A stretch of 29,362 bases of DNA, taken from Elysia marginata. Lineage: Eukaryota; Mollusca; Gastropoda; Plakobranchidae. Both the position numbers and the translations under genes were made by a program. The DNA is taken from assembly GCA_019649035.1 (NCBI GenBank), contig BMAT01013337.1, positions 91,794 through 121,155 of the forward strand. Reading direction: 5' to 3'. Below are positions 1-9,635 of this stretch, one piece after another (the stretch's first letter is position 1; each line of letters opens with the position of its first letter). A model generated the notes under the pieces. It worked only from the letters and a program-made list of their open reading frames with translations. It searched no databases and was not told where the DNA came from.

Positions 1-1305
1 CTTGTTGTGCTCTAGGGTCTATACAAACCATCCCTACGCAACAGGCCTTTGTACACCTTTTACCCTCCATGCCTCTCTATTCACGTCCCTGCCCCAAGTC
101 TTCCCAACCCAAAAGTGCAAATATAGCATGGTAGTGGTGACAACAAAGGAAGATGAGAATCTCTGCTGAGTGATTGTGGCTTTTACCGCATGTCTCAGTG
201 GTTGCCTGATCCACTAATTTTTACTGATTTCATTATTCATAGCGTGTGTTTAGACGATGTTGCGTGTGTTTCGGGTATGCTGATCATATAGAAAAAATTG
301 GTCATAGAGATTGGGCATTAGTTAAACTGTAGTTTATCTGACGTGCGTTTAACCAGATACTACTGTATACCTAAAGGAAAAGACTTATTTTTACAAAGTA
401 ATCAGTCTTGCTAGTTTTCCTTAAATACCCGTGACCAAGCCTGGTCATCAAAAGAAAAAAAAAATTGCCTCAGTAGAAATATAGGTCTACATCTGTTAGG
501 GCCTTTGCACAGATTTCTTGCAAGTAAATGTTTGAAAACTTAAAACTTTATCATGCTGTTATAAGTATTTAAAGTTTTGATTGCACATCATTACAATTCT
601 AAAAGGCTTGAAAAAAAAAAACTCATCTTTTTCCAAAAACATGGTGTAAGACCTTTCAAAAACTAAGATATGAGCTTTAAACATTTTTGTCCCATTTCAA
701 TTCCTCTAAATTCATAAATTTTATGTTGCTGTCATAAAATTATAAAAACAATCAAAGCTTTAATAACTATATACCGCTCATGCATAATGCATAGATAAAT
801 TTTTTGATACAGTCTTAATCTAGTTGAAAGCTGCCATTAGATTCTTAAAATAAAATTTGCATTTAATAGCAATAGTTCTAGATAGGAAGCCAATTTATTC
901 ACATATATGAATAAATGAATAATTTAAACATATTTTTATTATTTGACCTATTGGGAATGCGATTAGAGCGCAAATTATCATACCTTTGGGAAAATTTCCT
1001 CTTTGAACCCAATCTCTTGCAGGCAAGAACAAACCAGTTAACCTTCGCGCTCTAATCTCATTCCTGATAGGAAAAACTTATGCATTTATTATACCAGATA
1101 TTTTTTGCACTGAATTCTTTGTGATTTTTTGCAAATATGAAAAGTCAAACAGACATTTATTGCAAAGGTTACTAAAGCCATGGAGAAGAAAGACTACTTA
1201 GTTTATGATTGGAAGTAGTTATATTGTTCTAAAAAGGTTTTGTTATAATTAAGCTTCTATTCACTTTATCTCTTTCCTTTCACAATTGCCTATTATTTCC
1301 TACAG
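1..1305 (+). other. Intron (or 5' region) of MAPK15 upstream of the first visible exon
   Basis: AT-rich DNA without a coding exon that can be supported. No glycine-loop or VAIK-type kinase exon was found, so the N-terminal exons should be further upstream. It contains one inverted-repeat element (947-1071). Confidence 0.6.
947..1071. mobile_element. MITE-like inverted-repeat element, about 125 bp
   Basis: The arms at 947-973 and 1045-1071 are reverse complements over 27 bp with about four mismatches; the core GAGCGCAA pairs with its near-complement beside the shared CTCTAATC. The arms flank a 71-bp centre and no ORF is present. Size and structure fit a miniature inverted-repeat element. No target-site duplication is obvious. 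Confidence 0.55.
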
Positions 1306-1426
1306 AGAACCTTCAGAGAAATTATGTTTCTGCAAGAGTTTGGGGACCACCCAAATGTCATTAAGCTGCATAATGTGATCAAGGCTGAAAATGACAAGGA
1401 TATATACTTGGTCTTTGAATTTATGG
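1306..1426 (+). CDS. MAPK15: MAPK15 coding exon a (alpha-C helix to hinge)
   Basis: The acceptor CAG ends at 1305 after a pyrimidine-rich tract and the donor GTATGT starts at 1427. The exon encodes [17 protein letters not shown] and continues to LVFEFM, the alpha-C helix to hinge region of an ERK7-type kinase. It ends one base into a glutamate codon that is completed by the next exon. Confidence 0.93.
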
Positions 1427-4400
1427 GTATGTTGTAAAAATCTGTGTGTGCTTTTTGTTTTTAGCTTTTTTTTTTCTTAAAAAGTCAAAAGAGCCCATAC
1501 TTTAGTAATGTTTTGAGCATAATTAATAAGTCTTAAAGGAAACAATGGTTTTTGTATATAAGAACTTAGAAGGCACTAAGCCATCTACAGTTTTTGACAG
1601 ATTTTTAAATTATTGTATTTAAAGGGGCTATTTTAATTCAGTATGTGATTCATATTTGTTTTTACAGAGACTGATCTTCACAATGTCATAAAAAGAGGAA
1701 ATATATTGAAAGATGTTCACAAGAGGTACATTATGTATCAACTTTTCAAGTCAACCAAGTATTTGCACAGCGGAAATGTCATTCACAGAGATCTCAAAGT
1801 ATGCAATGGAGACAGCTTTTAAATCAAAATCAAAATATTTTAAATCATTGCCATGTTTGAAAGTAGCTTTTATCCTGATGAGTTAGTCTTTTATTTATAC
1901 ACAACTTAGCAAAAAACTCATTATATTTTCTAAACTATTTGGATGCTAAATGTAAATTTATACTTTAAACAACAACGGTAAATAAACTGCAAGTTGCTCA
2001 TCATGACTGGCTGCAAGACATATTGAGCTTTTAACTCTTTTTAAAAATGTTTTACACACTTTTAAAGTTTGAAAAATTAAAACTTTGACTTATCTATATT
2101 TTAAGCAAATTGAACGTCAAACTAAATAAAAATGGTTAGTAATATCTAACATGGACTGACAAATAGCATTTATGCAATTTTGGAATAAAAATTTGTCACT
2201 TGGCTAAAGCATTCTACAATATCATCATTTTATTTCCCCCAAACATTGAAGCTTGTACATGCACAGAATTTAAATAAATTGCAATAAAACGTTTCAAAAA
2301 GGTTTATGTTCTTGTTTTAAAAAATGGAACAAATGCAATATCTCCAAACTACAGCTGAACACATTAAAGCCTTTTATCAGTCCTAGTTAGATATAGCAGA
2401 TACTCATCAGGCTGTAACTAAAAACTGGTATCATCAACATTCCTTGTTTATGTATGTGCATGAAAATATTCAATTGCAATCTGCCAGCTTACAAACCTCT
2501 GTGGCACCAGTAAGAGAGCATTTTGTAAAATAATTTTTGCGTGATTCTGAAGCAATCTCAGTATATTTCAGTGGAAAATAAAAATTTTGTAGAAGGTAAG
2601 GATGGGCACAAATATTAAATAATAAATGTAAAATTTAAAATTACAGGTCTATTATAGTGACATCCACTAAGTTGCTTTAAATTTTAATACACTGTCAGTT
2701 TTTTTCATTCTTGTGTATGCAGTGCTTTTTTGTTGAAATGAAATGTCAATTTTTTTTACAATTCTTTCCTTCATACCAGCCATCAAACATATTGCTGGAC
2801 AGTGAATGTGTTGTGAAGTTATGTGACTTTGGCCTTGCAAGATCTTTAACGCAAATAGCTATGGATGAGGCTGGGGATCCTAACCTAACAGAATATGTGG
2901 CAACAAGATGGTATCGAGCACCAGAGATTCTTCTTGCATCTCACAGGTATTTTGCCTGAAAATGCAGGCAAAAAAGAAGATGAATTCTGTGGAAACTGTT
3001 TTGTAGTTTGTTGAAAAACTTTTCACTTTTGCAAATGTATATATATGCGAGATGATCAGATGAAGAGAAAGCAAAAAATAAAAAGAAAACTTGTCAAGTT
3101 AAGCATAAATTGGCAATGGCAAAAGTTTTACAGATTTTTTTAATTGCCCTTCAGACATTTTTCCTGCTACAAACACAGCATTATCAGCTTACATAGATAA
3201 GCATACATGAGAAGAATATCGTATTATTAAACAGTAAACAGCTCATTCTTTGAGCTGTAAACATGCGTATCTTAAACAATCTTACCAAAAATTGTCCTGT
3301 CAAAGGCGTTGTAATATCTAAACCTTATTGCAATGTCCAAACTAACCAGATACACAAAGGGGGTGGACATGTGGAGTCTTGGCTGCATCCTGGGAGAAAT
3401 GTTGCTTGGCAAACCTTTATTTCCAGGATCTTCTACACTCAATCAGATTGAGCGCATTATGGGCTCCATACCAACGCCATCACGTGCTGGTAAGAATTCT
3501 GTTTGTCTGAAAAAAAAAACCTTGTTTTTGAGAAATGGTGCAAGATGACGAGAGCCTTTTTCTAAGTATGTAGTTTGTTAATTTGTCCACTGAATACAAA
3601 CCTGATACAAGTTTTTTCCATAGCACCACAGACACAAATAATGCCATGTAGACCAACACTTCAACCAATCAGTGTAACTCAGGAAAAAGATAAAAATGTC
3701 ATGTACTTAACAGCTAAGAGTCGTCATGGTCTTGTCCAACCCCCCACCCTTAAAGTTTTGACAAAGCTGAAATATAATGCAATGTCACATATGTTTCTTT
3801 GCTGCAGATGTGGATAGTTTGAAATCATCTTATGGTGCTTCAGTTTTGGAAAAAGCTGCTTCAGCTGCGGGAAGGTGAATATTGATCTTTTATGCTATAC
3901 AATAAGAGTACCCAGTATTTGAATGGGTGACGGATTTTGTTGGCACAAGATGCTTTTTTTCCCTGTATTTTACAAGGTTTTTGAATGCCATTTTATACTT
4001 ACCTGTGCATCTATATGTTTTTTTCTATAGAAACTTATCTATTTTTCTGTTTCTGTATTTATTTTAAATGTACCTATTTCTGCTCGTGACAATCGAAGTG
4101 CAGAATCTCCCTTATGGTTTATACTGCAGATACTGCATTTTGACTGGGCAAAATGGGCAACATGGGCAGATATATCATGACCTGTGCTGCCTACCATTCT
4201 TTGTTAAGAAAATTGTAAAATGTATTGAAAGAAAAATTTAAAAGAAATCAAATTTCTTATTTGTTATTCTTTCCTTTCAGGCACAAAAAATCATTTGATG
4301 AAGTGCTGCCTGACGCTCCTGCAGATGGTGTTGATTTGATGAAAAAGCTTTTACATTTCAATCCTGATAAAAGAATAACAGCAGACGAGGCATTAAGGCA

Positions 4401-7400
4401 CCCTTTTGTACACAGGTTTGTTTTTGAGAGTGAAAACTTAGTTGGGAGTGTAAGGCAATCTGATAAATTTGTACAACTTTATGATTGCTACCTTCAATAA
4501 AGCTCATTATCTTTTTCAAAAGAAACTGATGATTTTCCTCAAACTTGAATTTGATGCATAGTAAGTAAAGAGCATACTTTTTGGAAAGAATGTGATGAAT
4601 TTCTTTGCAAGTAAGGAAGCCTGCCTGAAACACGTATACTAGGACATGGTCTGTTGTGCATGATGACAAGTGCCATTTACATAAAGCGAAAAGGGTGAAA
4701 GATAAAGACAAATAATTATTTTTCTTAGTAAGCATCTTATTGTAAGTTTTTAACTATACATCAAAGGAGTGTTTCATTGCTGTAAAGCTGAAAACATTGC
4801 AATTCCAAACATATCAATTTAAAATTTTGTTGAAATATTTGCGTAATCAGGTTTTATTGGGTGCAATTCCAAACATATCAATTTAAAATTTTGTTGAAAT
4901 ATTTGCGTAATCAGGTTTTATTGGGTGAATGAAGTATTTTATCCATCGAGTTGAGTCAGGTATTGCAATTATCTTATTCAAAGGTATTGGAATAGTTTGA
5001 GAGTGCTAGACATGATTGCCTGAAAATATGAAATAAAAGAAAAAATTTAAAATTTAAATAAAAAGTAATTTAAAGTAAAAAAAAAAACTAATTTGAAATT
5101 ACAAGAAAAGGATGAATCTGTTTTTTTTAAAAATAAAACTTTGTAACAGCCAGATTATCACAGCTGGGTGTGAAAAGTTTGCTCTTCTAGTAAAGAGTGT
5201 TGCTTTAAATTAATAAGTGTTTTTTAAAATTGTTTCTATACTTTTCTTTATTGCTGGCCTTATCTACAGGTTCCATAATCCTGCAGGAGAAATCAGTTTA
5301 AATTTTGATGTAGTTCCTCCCCTTAGTGATGATGTCCAGCTGACAGTTGATGAGTACAGGAGTAAACTTTATGAGGTGAGGAAAATTGGATAAGAACTAT
5401 CATTAACATGGAGACGGAAATTTATGAGTATCAGAAAGTAGCAAGAAATGGCATGATTGATGTATGATTCAAGATTAAGTAAAAATGCTATGCTTGTAAG
5501 GGTTATTTCTTAGAAAGTGATACAAAAAAAGTTTGATTTGATTCTGAACTTGTGTTTTTCCCCTTTCAAGTAAGTAATGAGATATGGCTATCATTATTAC
5601 CAATACACAACTGGTCCAAATAGTAGTTACTTTGAGTTCTTCATAGAATATTGAAAAATGGTAATGAGGTTTCCATTTGACTTGTTTTTTGCATTTGAGT
5701 GCTCTTGGCAAACTTTTCAGGTATTGTTTGATTATTTAGAGTCAATATCAGCGGATAACAGCAATTGATAATAGCAGAAGTTTCACTTGTCAGCATTTCA
5801 TTCTCTTTATTATGGTTGCTCTTATCTTCCATACTTAGATGATAATCCAGAAGAAAGCTGAGCGCAGGCGGAGACGTAGAGAGGAGGCCCGCAGTGCAGC
5901 TTTGCAGCAAGAAGACCTAGCCCCAGACGACATTCCGTCAGAGCCGCCAGCTAAGGAGAATCTGCATGCCTCACCTAAACGGCCGTCACCAAAAGCTGCT
6001 CACAAATATGGCCAGATAGGGGATCACCCAACACACCATCAGTCATCTTTTTCTGGTTAGAGTTGTTATTGTTTGATAAGAAAAAACTTTGTTTATGTAA
6101 ATTAAAAAAAAAAAAGGTAGGCTGTGAAAATAGGGACTTCTCAGTCTTTCAGTTTTTTAACATCGTGCCCTGAGGCCTTAATCTGTTATTACAGAAAATG
6201 TTGTTTTTCAAAACTGGTTATATGTTTAACAAAATTTTTGTACAAGAGTATCAAGGTGTGTTAGTAGTGATTTTAATCATTAGCAAAAGTGAAGTACAAA
6301 AGGATTGTCAAATGGTTTCCTTGGGAAAAAATAGAAATCAACAAATTTTCCCCCAAAATATTACTCTCCAGTTAGAAAGAAGTGAATAACACGATGAACA
6401 GCAATTGCATATAATGTTGAAAAAATGAGCTTCACAATATATTTTCACAAAGTTTGATATGTATAGCATATACATATACATAAGCTGTGTGTCAAACCAA
6501 TGACACTTGATCAAAAAATTTTTGTAGATTGCGTTTACTTGCATCAGCACAATCAGGTATTGACAATTTAAAATCATCAGCTGCATAAATTTTCAAGAAT
6601 TTTTGGAGCAAAATTAATGTAACTTTTACCCTCATTTACCTTCAATATTATAAACTGGATAGGTTTAATTGTGTGACTTCTGAATACTTGTAGTGTTTTT
6701 TTTTTAAATATTGAACTAGCGTTTGGACGTAATGCAACCCATGACCACCAACAAGCTGGCCCAAGCAGACAGAAAGCTTTGTCTAGACAGAGGAGTTATG
6801 AAAACATCCAAGGATCACAAGCAACAAATGGAGTAAGAATAATTACAGAAACATATTTTTTTAAGTTAACATCTTTTTTTTTTCAATGAGAGACTTAACT
6901 GTGACAATTTATTATAAAAATATACCTGAACCATTCTCGTATATATCTTGTTAATGCACTGCACGACACATTTATCGAGATAATCAGTTCTTTACAGCCA
7001 TATTAAAAAGCATAATTTGCACATTTTTTTGTTTTCTTTCTCAATATGTGTGAGGAGCAGGGAAAACACCCACATTGGTTAATAAAATGTTTCTATCATG
7101 CTGCAATAAAACTGTTTTCCTTTAAAAAAGAAATAAACTTTTCCCTCTTTCCTATATTTTTCTGTACCCCCTTTATCCTTTAATTTACTTTGTAGGGATA
7201 ATAAAAAAGTTCTTATGGTATTATAAGTTAGGCCATACAATCATTTTCTTGTTGTTGTGGTTTTACTGGTCTATCAGTAACAAATTCATATTGCATAAAT
7301 TAGAATAATTGAGTTATGTTGTGTCGTTATGTTTGTATGACAGTCTCAGCTTTTTTTAGATGTTCCAGTCCATACAGTTTTTGTTTCAACCTCTTAGAGC

Positions 7401-9413
7401 ATTTTATTTGTGGATTTTGTGCACTATATAAGTCTCTTATTATTATTACTTAAATAGGTAAAGTTAGCTTCCCATCAGGAAGAAATAAAATAAGCAAATC
7501 TTTAACGTCACAACTAAATGCCAAGTAGAAAATCTCTAATCTTTTTGCACGTTTTTTTTCTTCTTGAGTTTGTGTTATTTAAGCTTAAGCAAAATTCAAA
7601 GTTGTTTTCTTAACATGAATTGTCATGTTTGCTTTTTTCTTTAACGCAAATGTATTCACTATCTGTGAGTTTGATGGATTGTGTGTGTAAAGCAATGACT
7701 AATCTGAGTGCACAGACTAACCTAAAGACCTCACCCTTTACTCAGGACCCATATCCACCTATATCCCAGAAGGGCAGGCAGACGTCAGCACCTGCTGCAA
7801 TGCGGGGACAAGGGAGACCAGCATCTGGCGTATATCGGGCCCAGAGTAATCCCACCATAACCCGTGAGGAGCGAGCAGCCAATGGGGGCGGACTCATGGT
7901 GGCTAGCTCTAGGATGGTAAGACTTACAAATTCTTTGTTTGAGAATATTATGTGTATCTCGGTGAACTTTGCTCACACACTAGCTCTCGTCTACATTTAA
8001 AAATATTATACTGATGCACAAAATATTTCTTAATGATATATATATATGTGTATGTCTTACAACCATTGTGAATAATTCTAAGTTTAGAGGTATTAACAAG
8101 TGTATGAAATTGTAAAAATTTCGTGAGATGATATTAGAACTATTTTCAATTTAAAATTTATAACGAGGAGGAATGAATTTACTTTAGAAAGAGATTATCC
8201 CATTTGACTGATTTGCATTGGCCTCGAGACAAATTCTTCGTTTGAGCACATATATACTTCAAAGGAAGATGCTGGTATTTTCAAGATATTTTATTTTATT
8301 TTCAGAATTTTTTTTTGCACAAAATTTGTCCATCTGATGTACACATACACATAAATATATGGTGAAAGTCGTCTATTTAACTCGGAAAAAGACTATGGTT
8401 ATGGAAACTCTTCATGCAGCTTGTTTTCACTTCAGAGTATTCAAATATTTGGTATAAATTTTTCGGTTTAAAAATTAGCATGTCAGGAAGGTGTTTCAAT
8501 TTTCAAGTGAAATAATGAGTCATGAGATTTTTTTTAAAACTTACAGAAGGAAAAAAATTCTATATGTTAAATTAAAGCGCGCAGATTTTACCAGTTAAAT
8601 AATTCAGTAAGCTTAAATAAGTACTTACCTGTGCTAAAACAACTCATATTAAAAAAATACTACTTTAAGCAGTGTGAAGGTATGAAACATAATTATTCTC
8701 ATATTTAATTCTAAAGTTTTGAGTCTTGTTTCTTTCAGTGACAGTAAAAGAAAAGTTACTTTTCACAAAAAAAAACCAAAACACCTGAGGCAATGTAATG
8801 CAGAATTTATATTTCAGTGAAATTAAAAGAAAAGTTACTTTTCACAAAAAAAAACCCACCTGAGGCAATGTAATGCAGAATTTATACAGACAGTTTAAAT
8901 TAGGCTTACAAATGTTCAAAATGCTTATTATCAACATTTAAACGTCCTTTGATTTTTACTTAACAGGAAATGAAGACTGATATATGATAATTTCTAAATA
9001 GTCAACTCTTTTATTTTATTTTTGAGTATCGTATTAGCATTTCTTTTGCATTATATATTGCCAGGAATTGTTTTTGTTTCTTTTTTTGTACACAAATATC
9101 AGTTCCCACAACATTTAAAAAAAAAAACAAAACGCATAGTGATTTTGTGTTGTTCAAGTATTACTGCCATTTCTACAAATGTCATAGATACCCAATTTTT
9201 ATTATTCATTTTTTTTCTGTGTAGGTTCCTGGACAGAGACCAACCTCAGCGAATAACCCAAGGGCTAAACCAGTGTATGGCCGCAAGCAGTTCAGTAATG
9301 CCATGAATGCGCCCAGTTCAGGAGCTCCAAAAGCAGTTTTTGGAAGCTACTCCCAGGCTTACGGCACCATTTCCTCCAGCAGTCTGGCCGCTCTCCAAGG
9401 CCGCAAGTCCTGA
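1306..9413 (+). CDS. MAPK15: MAPK15 (ERK7/ERK8) atypical MAP kinase, 3' eleven exons, 5' end outside window
   Basis: Serine/threonine kinase of the ERK7/ERK8 branch. In other animals it works at basal bodies and cilia, in autophagy and in secretion control, and it activates itself on its TEY motif. Coding exons: 1306-1426, 1668-1798, 2780-2946, 3350-3489, 3808-3874, 4281-4415, 5270-5375, 5839-6055, 6720-6832, 7716-7916 and 9225-9413, all with GT-AG borders and matching phases, totalling 1587 nt (528 codons plus TGA). Numbering from the first visible residue (R at 1306): HRDLK at 80-84 with catalytic D82, DFG at 100-102, TEY at 121-123, APE at 131-133, then the C-lobe to about 270. The tail after residue 290 has a basic run and ends with GSYSQAYGT, as in vertebrate ERK8 tails. 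Missing: the N-terminal 60 or so residues with the glycine loop and the ATP-binding lysine, encoded upstream of 1306. The family is secure because the TEY sits in an ERK7-type context and both core and tail match. Confidence 0.95.
1668..1798 (+). CDS. MAPK15: MAPK15 coding exon b (catalytic loop HRDLK)
   Basis: The acceptor ends TTTACAG at 1667 and the donor is GTATGC at 1799. It encodes [20 protein letters not shown] and runs to VIHRDLK, so it carries the catalytic aspartate. It ends on a codon boundary between LK and the PSN of the next exon. Confidence 0.95.
2780..2946 (+). CDS. MAPK15: MAPK15 coding exon c (DFG, activation loop TEY, APE)
   Basis: The acceptor is TACCAG before 2780 and the donor GTATTT is at 2947. 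It encodes PSNILLDSE, then [13 protein letters not shown], then the TEY phosphoacceptor motif at 2888-2896 and [10 protein letters not shown]. The loop between DFG and TEY has the length and sequence style of ERK7/8. An open frame continues upstream of 2780, but that stretch is intronic. Confidence 0.96.
3350..3489 (+). CDS. MAPK15: MAPK15 coding exon d (VDMWSLGCI)
   Basis: The acceptor is AACCAG before 3350 and the donor GTAAGA is at 3490. The first base completes the arginine of HRYTKG. The exon then encodes [20 protein letters not shown] and the segment through [12 protein letters not shown], the alpha-F to alpha-G helices. Confidence 0.95.
3808..3874 (+). CDS. MAPK15: MAPK15 coding exon e (short C-lobe exon)
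   Basis: Short 67-nt exon with acceptor GCTGCAG before 3808 and donor GTGAAT at 3875. It encodes [20 protein letters not shown] plus AG, the variable stretch between alpha-G and alpha-H where ERK8 also has a SxxxASVL-type sequence. Both phases agree with the flanking exons. Confidence 0.9.
4096..4172. repeat. Dispersed hairpin repeat, copy A (in MAPK15 intron)
   Basis: It shares an ordered set of blocks with 20026-20100: AAGTGCAG, ATCTCCC, TTTATACTGCAGATACTGCA, a TTTGA-type block and ATGGGCA. This copy is diverged and its stem is imperfect. It is a fragment of an unnamed interspersed repeat. Confidence 0.6.
4281..4415 (+). CDS. MAPK15: MAPK15 coding exon f (alpha-H/alpha-I, DKRITA)
   Basis: The acceptor is CTTTCAG before 4281 and the donor GTTTGT is at 4416. 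It encodes [20 protein letters not shown] and then [20 protein letters not shown], the conserved end of the kinase domain. An in-frame stop at 4498 in the following intron would truncate the protein just after the kinase fold if the intron were retained. Confidence 0.95.
4799..4926 (+). repeat. Perfect 64-bp tandem duplication in MAPK15 intron
   Basis: Two head-to-tail copies with a 64-bp period (4799-4862 and 4863-4926) that look identical. Identity suggests a recent duplication, or an assembly duplication. It lies in the intron between exons f and g, away from the splice sites. Confidence 0.9.
5270..5375 (+). CDS. MAPK15: MAPK15 coding exon g (post-kinase linker, YRSKLYE)
   Basis: The acceptor is TCTACAG before 5270 and the donor GTGAGG is at 5376. 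It encodes [20 protein letters not shown] and ends [10 protein letters not shown]. With the next exon this creates YEMI, at the position where human ERK8 has its YQMI LC3-interacting motif. Confidence 0.93.
5839..6055 (+). CDS. MAPK15: MAPK15 coding exon h (basic tail segment)
   Basis: The acceptor is ACTTAG before 5839 and the donor GTTAGA at 6056 is a weak match. The exon starts [20 protein letters not shown], a strongly basic, helical, nuclear-localisation-like run, and continues as a low-complexity P/S/H-rich tail. If the intron is retained, translation ends at the TAG at 6058-6060, immediately past the donor, giving a possible short isoform. Confidence 0.9.
6720..6832 (+). CDS. MAPK15: MAPK15 coding exon i
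   Basis: The acceptor is AACTAG before 6720 and the donor GTAAGA is at 6833. It encodes [20 protein letters not shown] and ends SQATNG. The segment is disordered and has no recognised domain. It is accepted because the splice sites, the phase (1 to 0) and the open frame all agree. Confidence 0.85.
7716..7916 (+). CDS. MAPK15: MAPK15 coding exon j
   Basis: The acceptor is GCACAG before 7716 and the donor GTAAGA is at 7917. It encodes 67 codons ending [18 protein letters not shown], comparable to the RGGGVRVASVQQV segment of vertebrate ERK8. The pyrimidine tract just before the acceptor is poor. Other AGs in the preceding 50 bases break the reading frame, so this acceptor is chosen on phase. 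Confidence 0.87.
8733..8886 (+). repeat. Diverged tandem duplication, about 75-79 bp units
   Basis: Unit 1 is 8733-8811 and unit 2 is 8812-8886. Both start TTTCAGTGA, share AAAAGAAAAGTTACTTTTCA and end GCAGAATTTATA. They differ by substitutions near the start and a small indel after the A-run. It lies in the intron before the last MAPK15 exon. Confidence 0.85.
9225..9413 (+). CDS. MAPK15: MAPK15 last coding exon k, to first stop TGA
   Basis: The acceptor is TGTGTAG before 9225. It encodes [20 protein letters not shown], then [13 protein letters not shown], ending LQGRKS and TGA at 9411-9413. The GGYSQAYGT-like block followed by a short tail is where vertebrate ERK8 proteins end, so this TGA is a credible ancestral terminus. 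The frame remains open after it (see the readthrough extension). Confidence 0.93.
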   Translation, partial: VPGQRPTSANNPRAKPVYGRKQFSNAMNAPSSGAPKAVFGSYSQAYGTISSSSLAALQGRKS

Positions 9414-9417
9414 CTAG
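9411..9417 (+). promoter_or_regulatory. UGA-CUAG leaky stop-codon context
   Basis: The MAPK15 stop TGA is followed directly by CTAG, the heptamer associated with efficient eukaryotic readthrough. The codon before the stop is TCC. An open, protein-like frame downstream supports functional use. Confidence 0.75.
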
Positions 9418-9635
9418 CACCAGCTCGCACTGCTTCTAGAGACTACCAGCAGCAGGATAGCTACCTGTACGCCCCTCTAAACCCAACACCTCCCCCTTCT
9501 TACCCACAGCAGCCTGTCTCAAGACATAAGGCTAGGGACTTCCCAATGAGGTTTTCACCGGCACCCCCACCAAGGCCAAGAGAATTTACAGATGTGCATT
9601 CTCGTAGGCCCTTAGACTACCATTATCATTACTAA
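9414..9635 (+). CDS. MAPK15: Putative stop-codon readthrough extension of MAPK15 (73 codons)
   Basis: Seen: in the same frame as exon k, 73 sense codons follow the TGA and end at TAA (9633-9635). The stretch is rich in P, S, Y, R and Q. Its base composition matches the upstream exon and changes to AT-rich 3'-flank composition just after the TAA. Motifs: PPSY at extension residues 27-30 (9492-9503), a PPxY-type WW ligand; PAPPPR at residues 49-54, a class II SH3-ligand pattern (PxxPxR); and a histidine/tyrosine-rich end DYHYHY. Known: UGA followed by CUAG is a documented readthrough context in metazoan genes, including the kinase MAPK10. Inferred: a fraction of ribosomes makes a C-terminally extended kinase. 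Alternatives are a recent nonsense mutation or a sequencing error in a formerly longer protein. Confidence 0.7.
   Translation, partial: LAPARTASRDYQQQDSYLYAPLNPTPPPSYPQQPVSRHKARDFPMRFSPAPPPRPREFTDVHSRRPLDYHYHY

Noticed and set aside
2711-2779. Upstream extension of the exon c open frame starting at an ATG
   Set aside because: It is intronic: the kinase sequence begins exactly after the CAG acceptor at 2779 and joins exon b in phase 0.
4358-4735. Minus-strand 125-codon open frame
   Set aside because: Antisense to MAPK15 exon f and intron; composition is non-coding and no motif is seen.
7785-7976. Minus-strand 63-codon open frame
   Set aside because: Shadow of MAPK15 exon j; no domain and no splice context.
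9411-9413. TGA read as selenocysteine
   Set aside because: No cysteine is expected at this place in the family and the stop position matches the usual ERK8 end; the UGA-CUAG context explains the open frame better.
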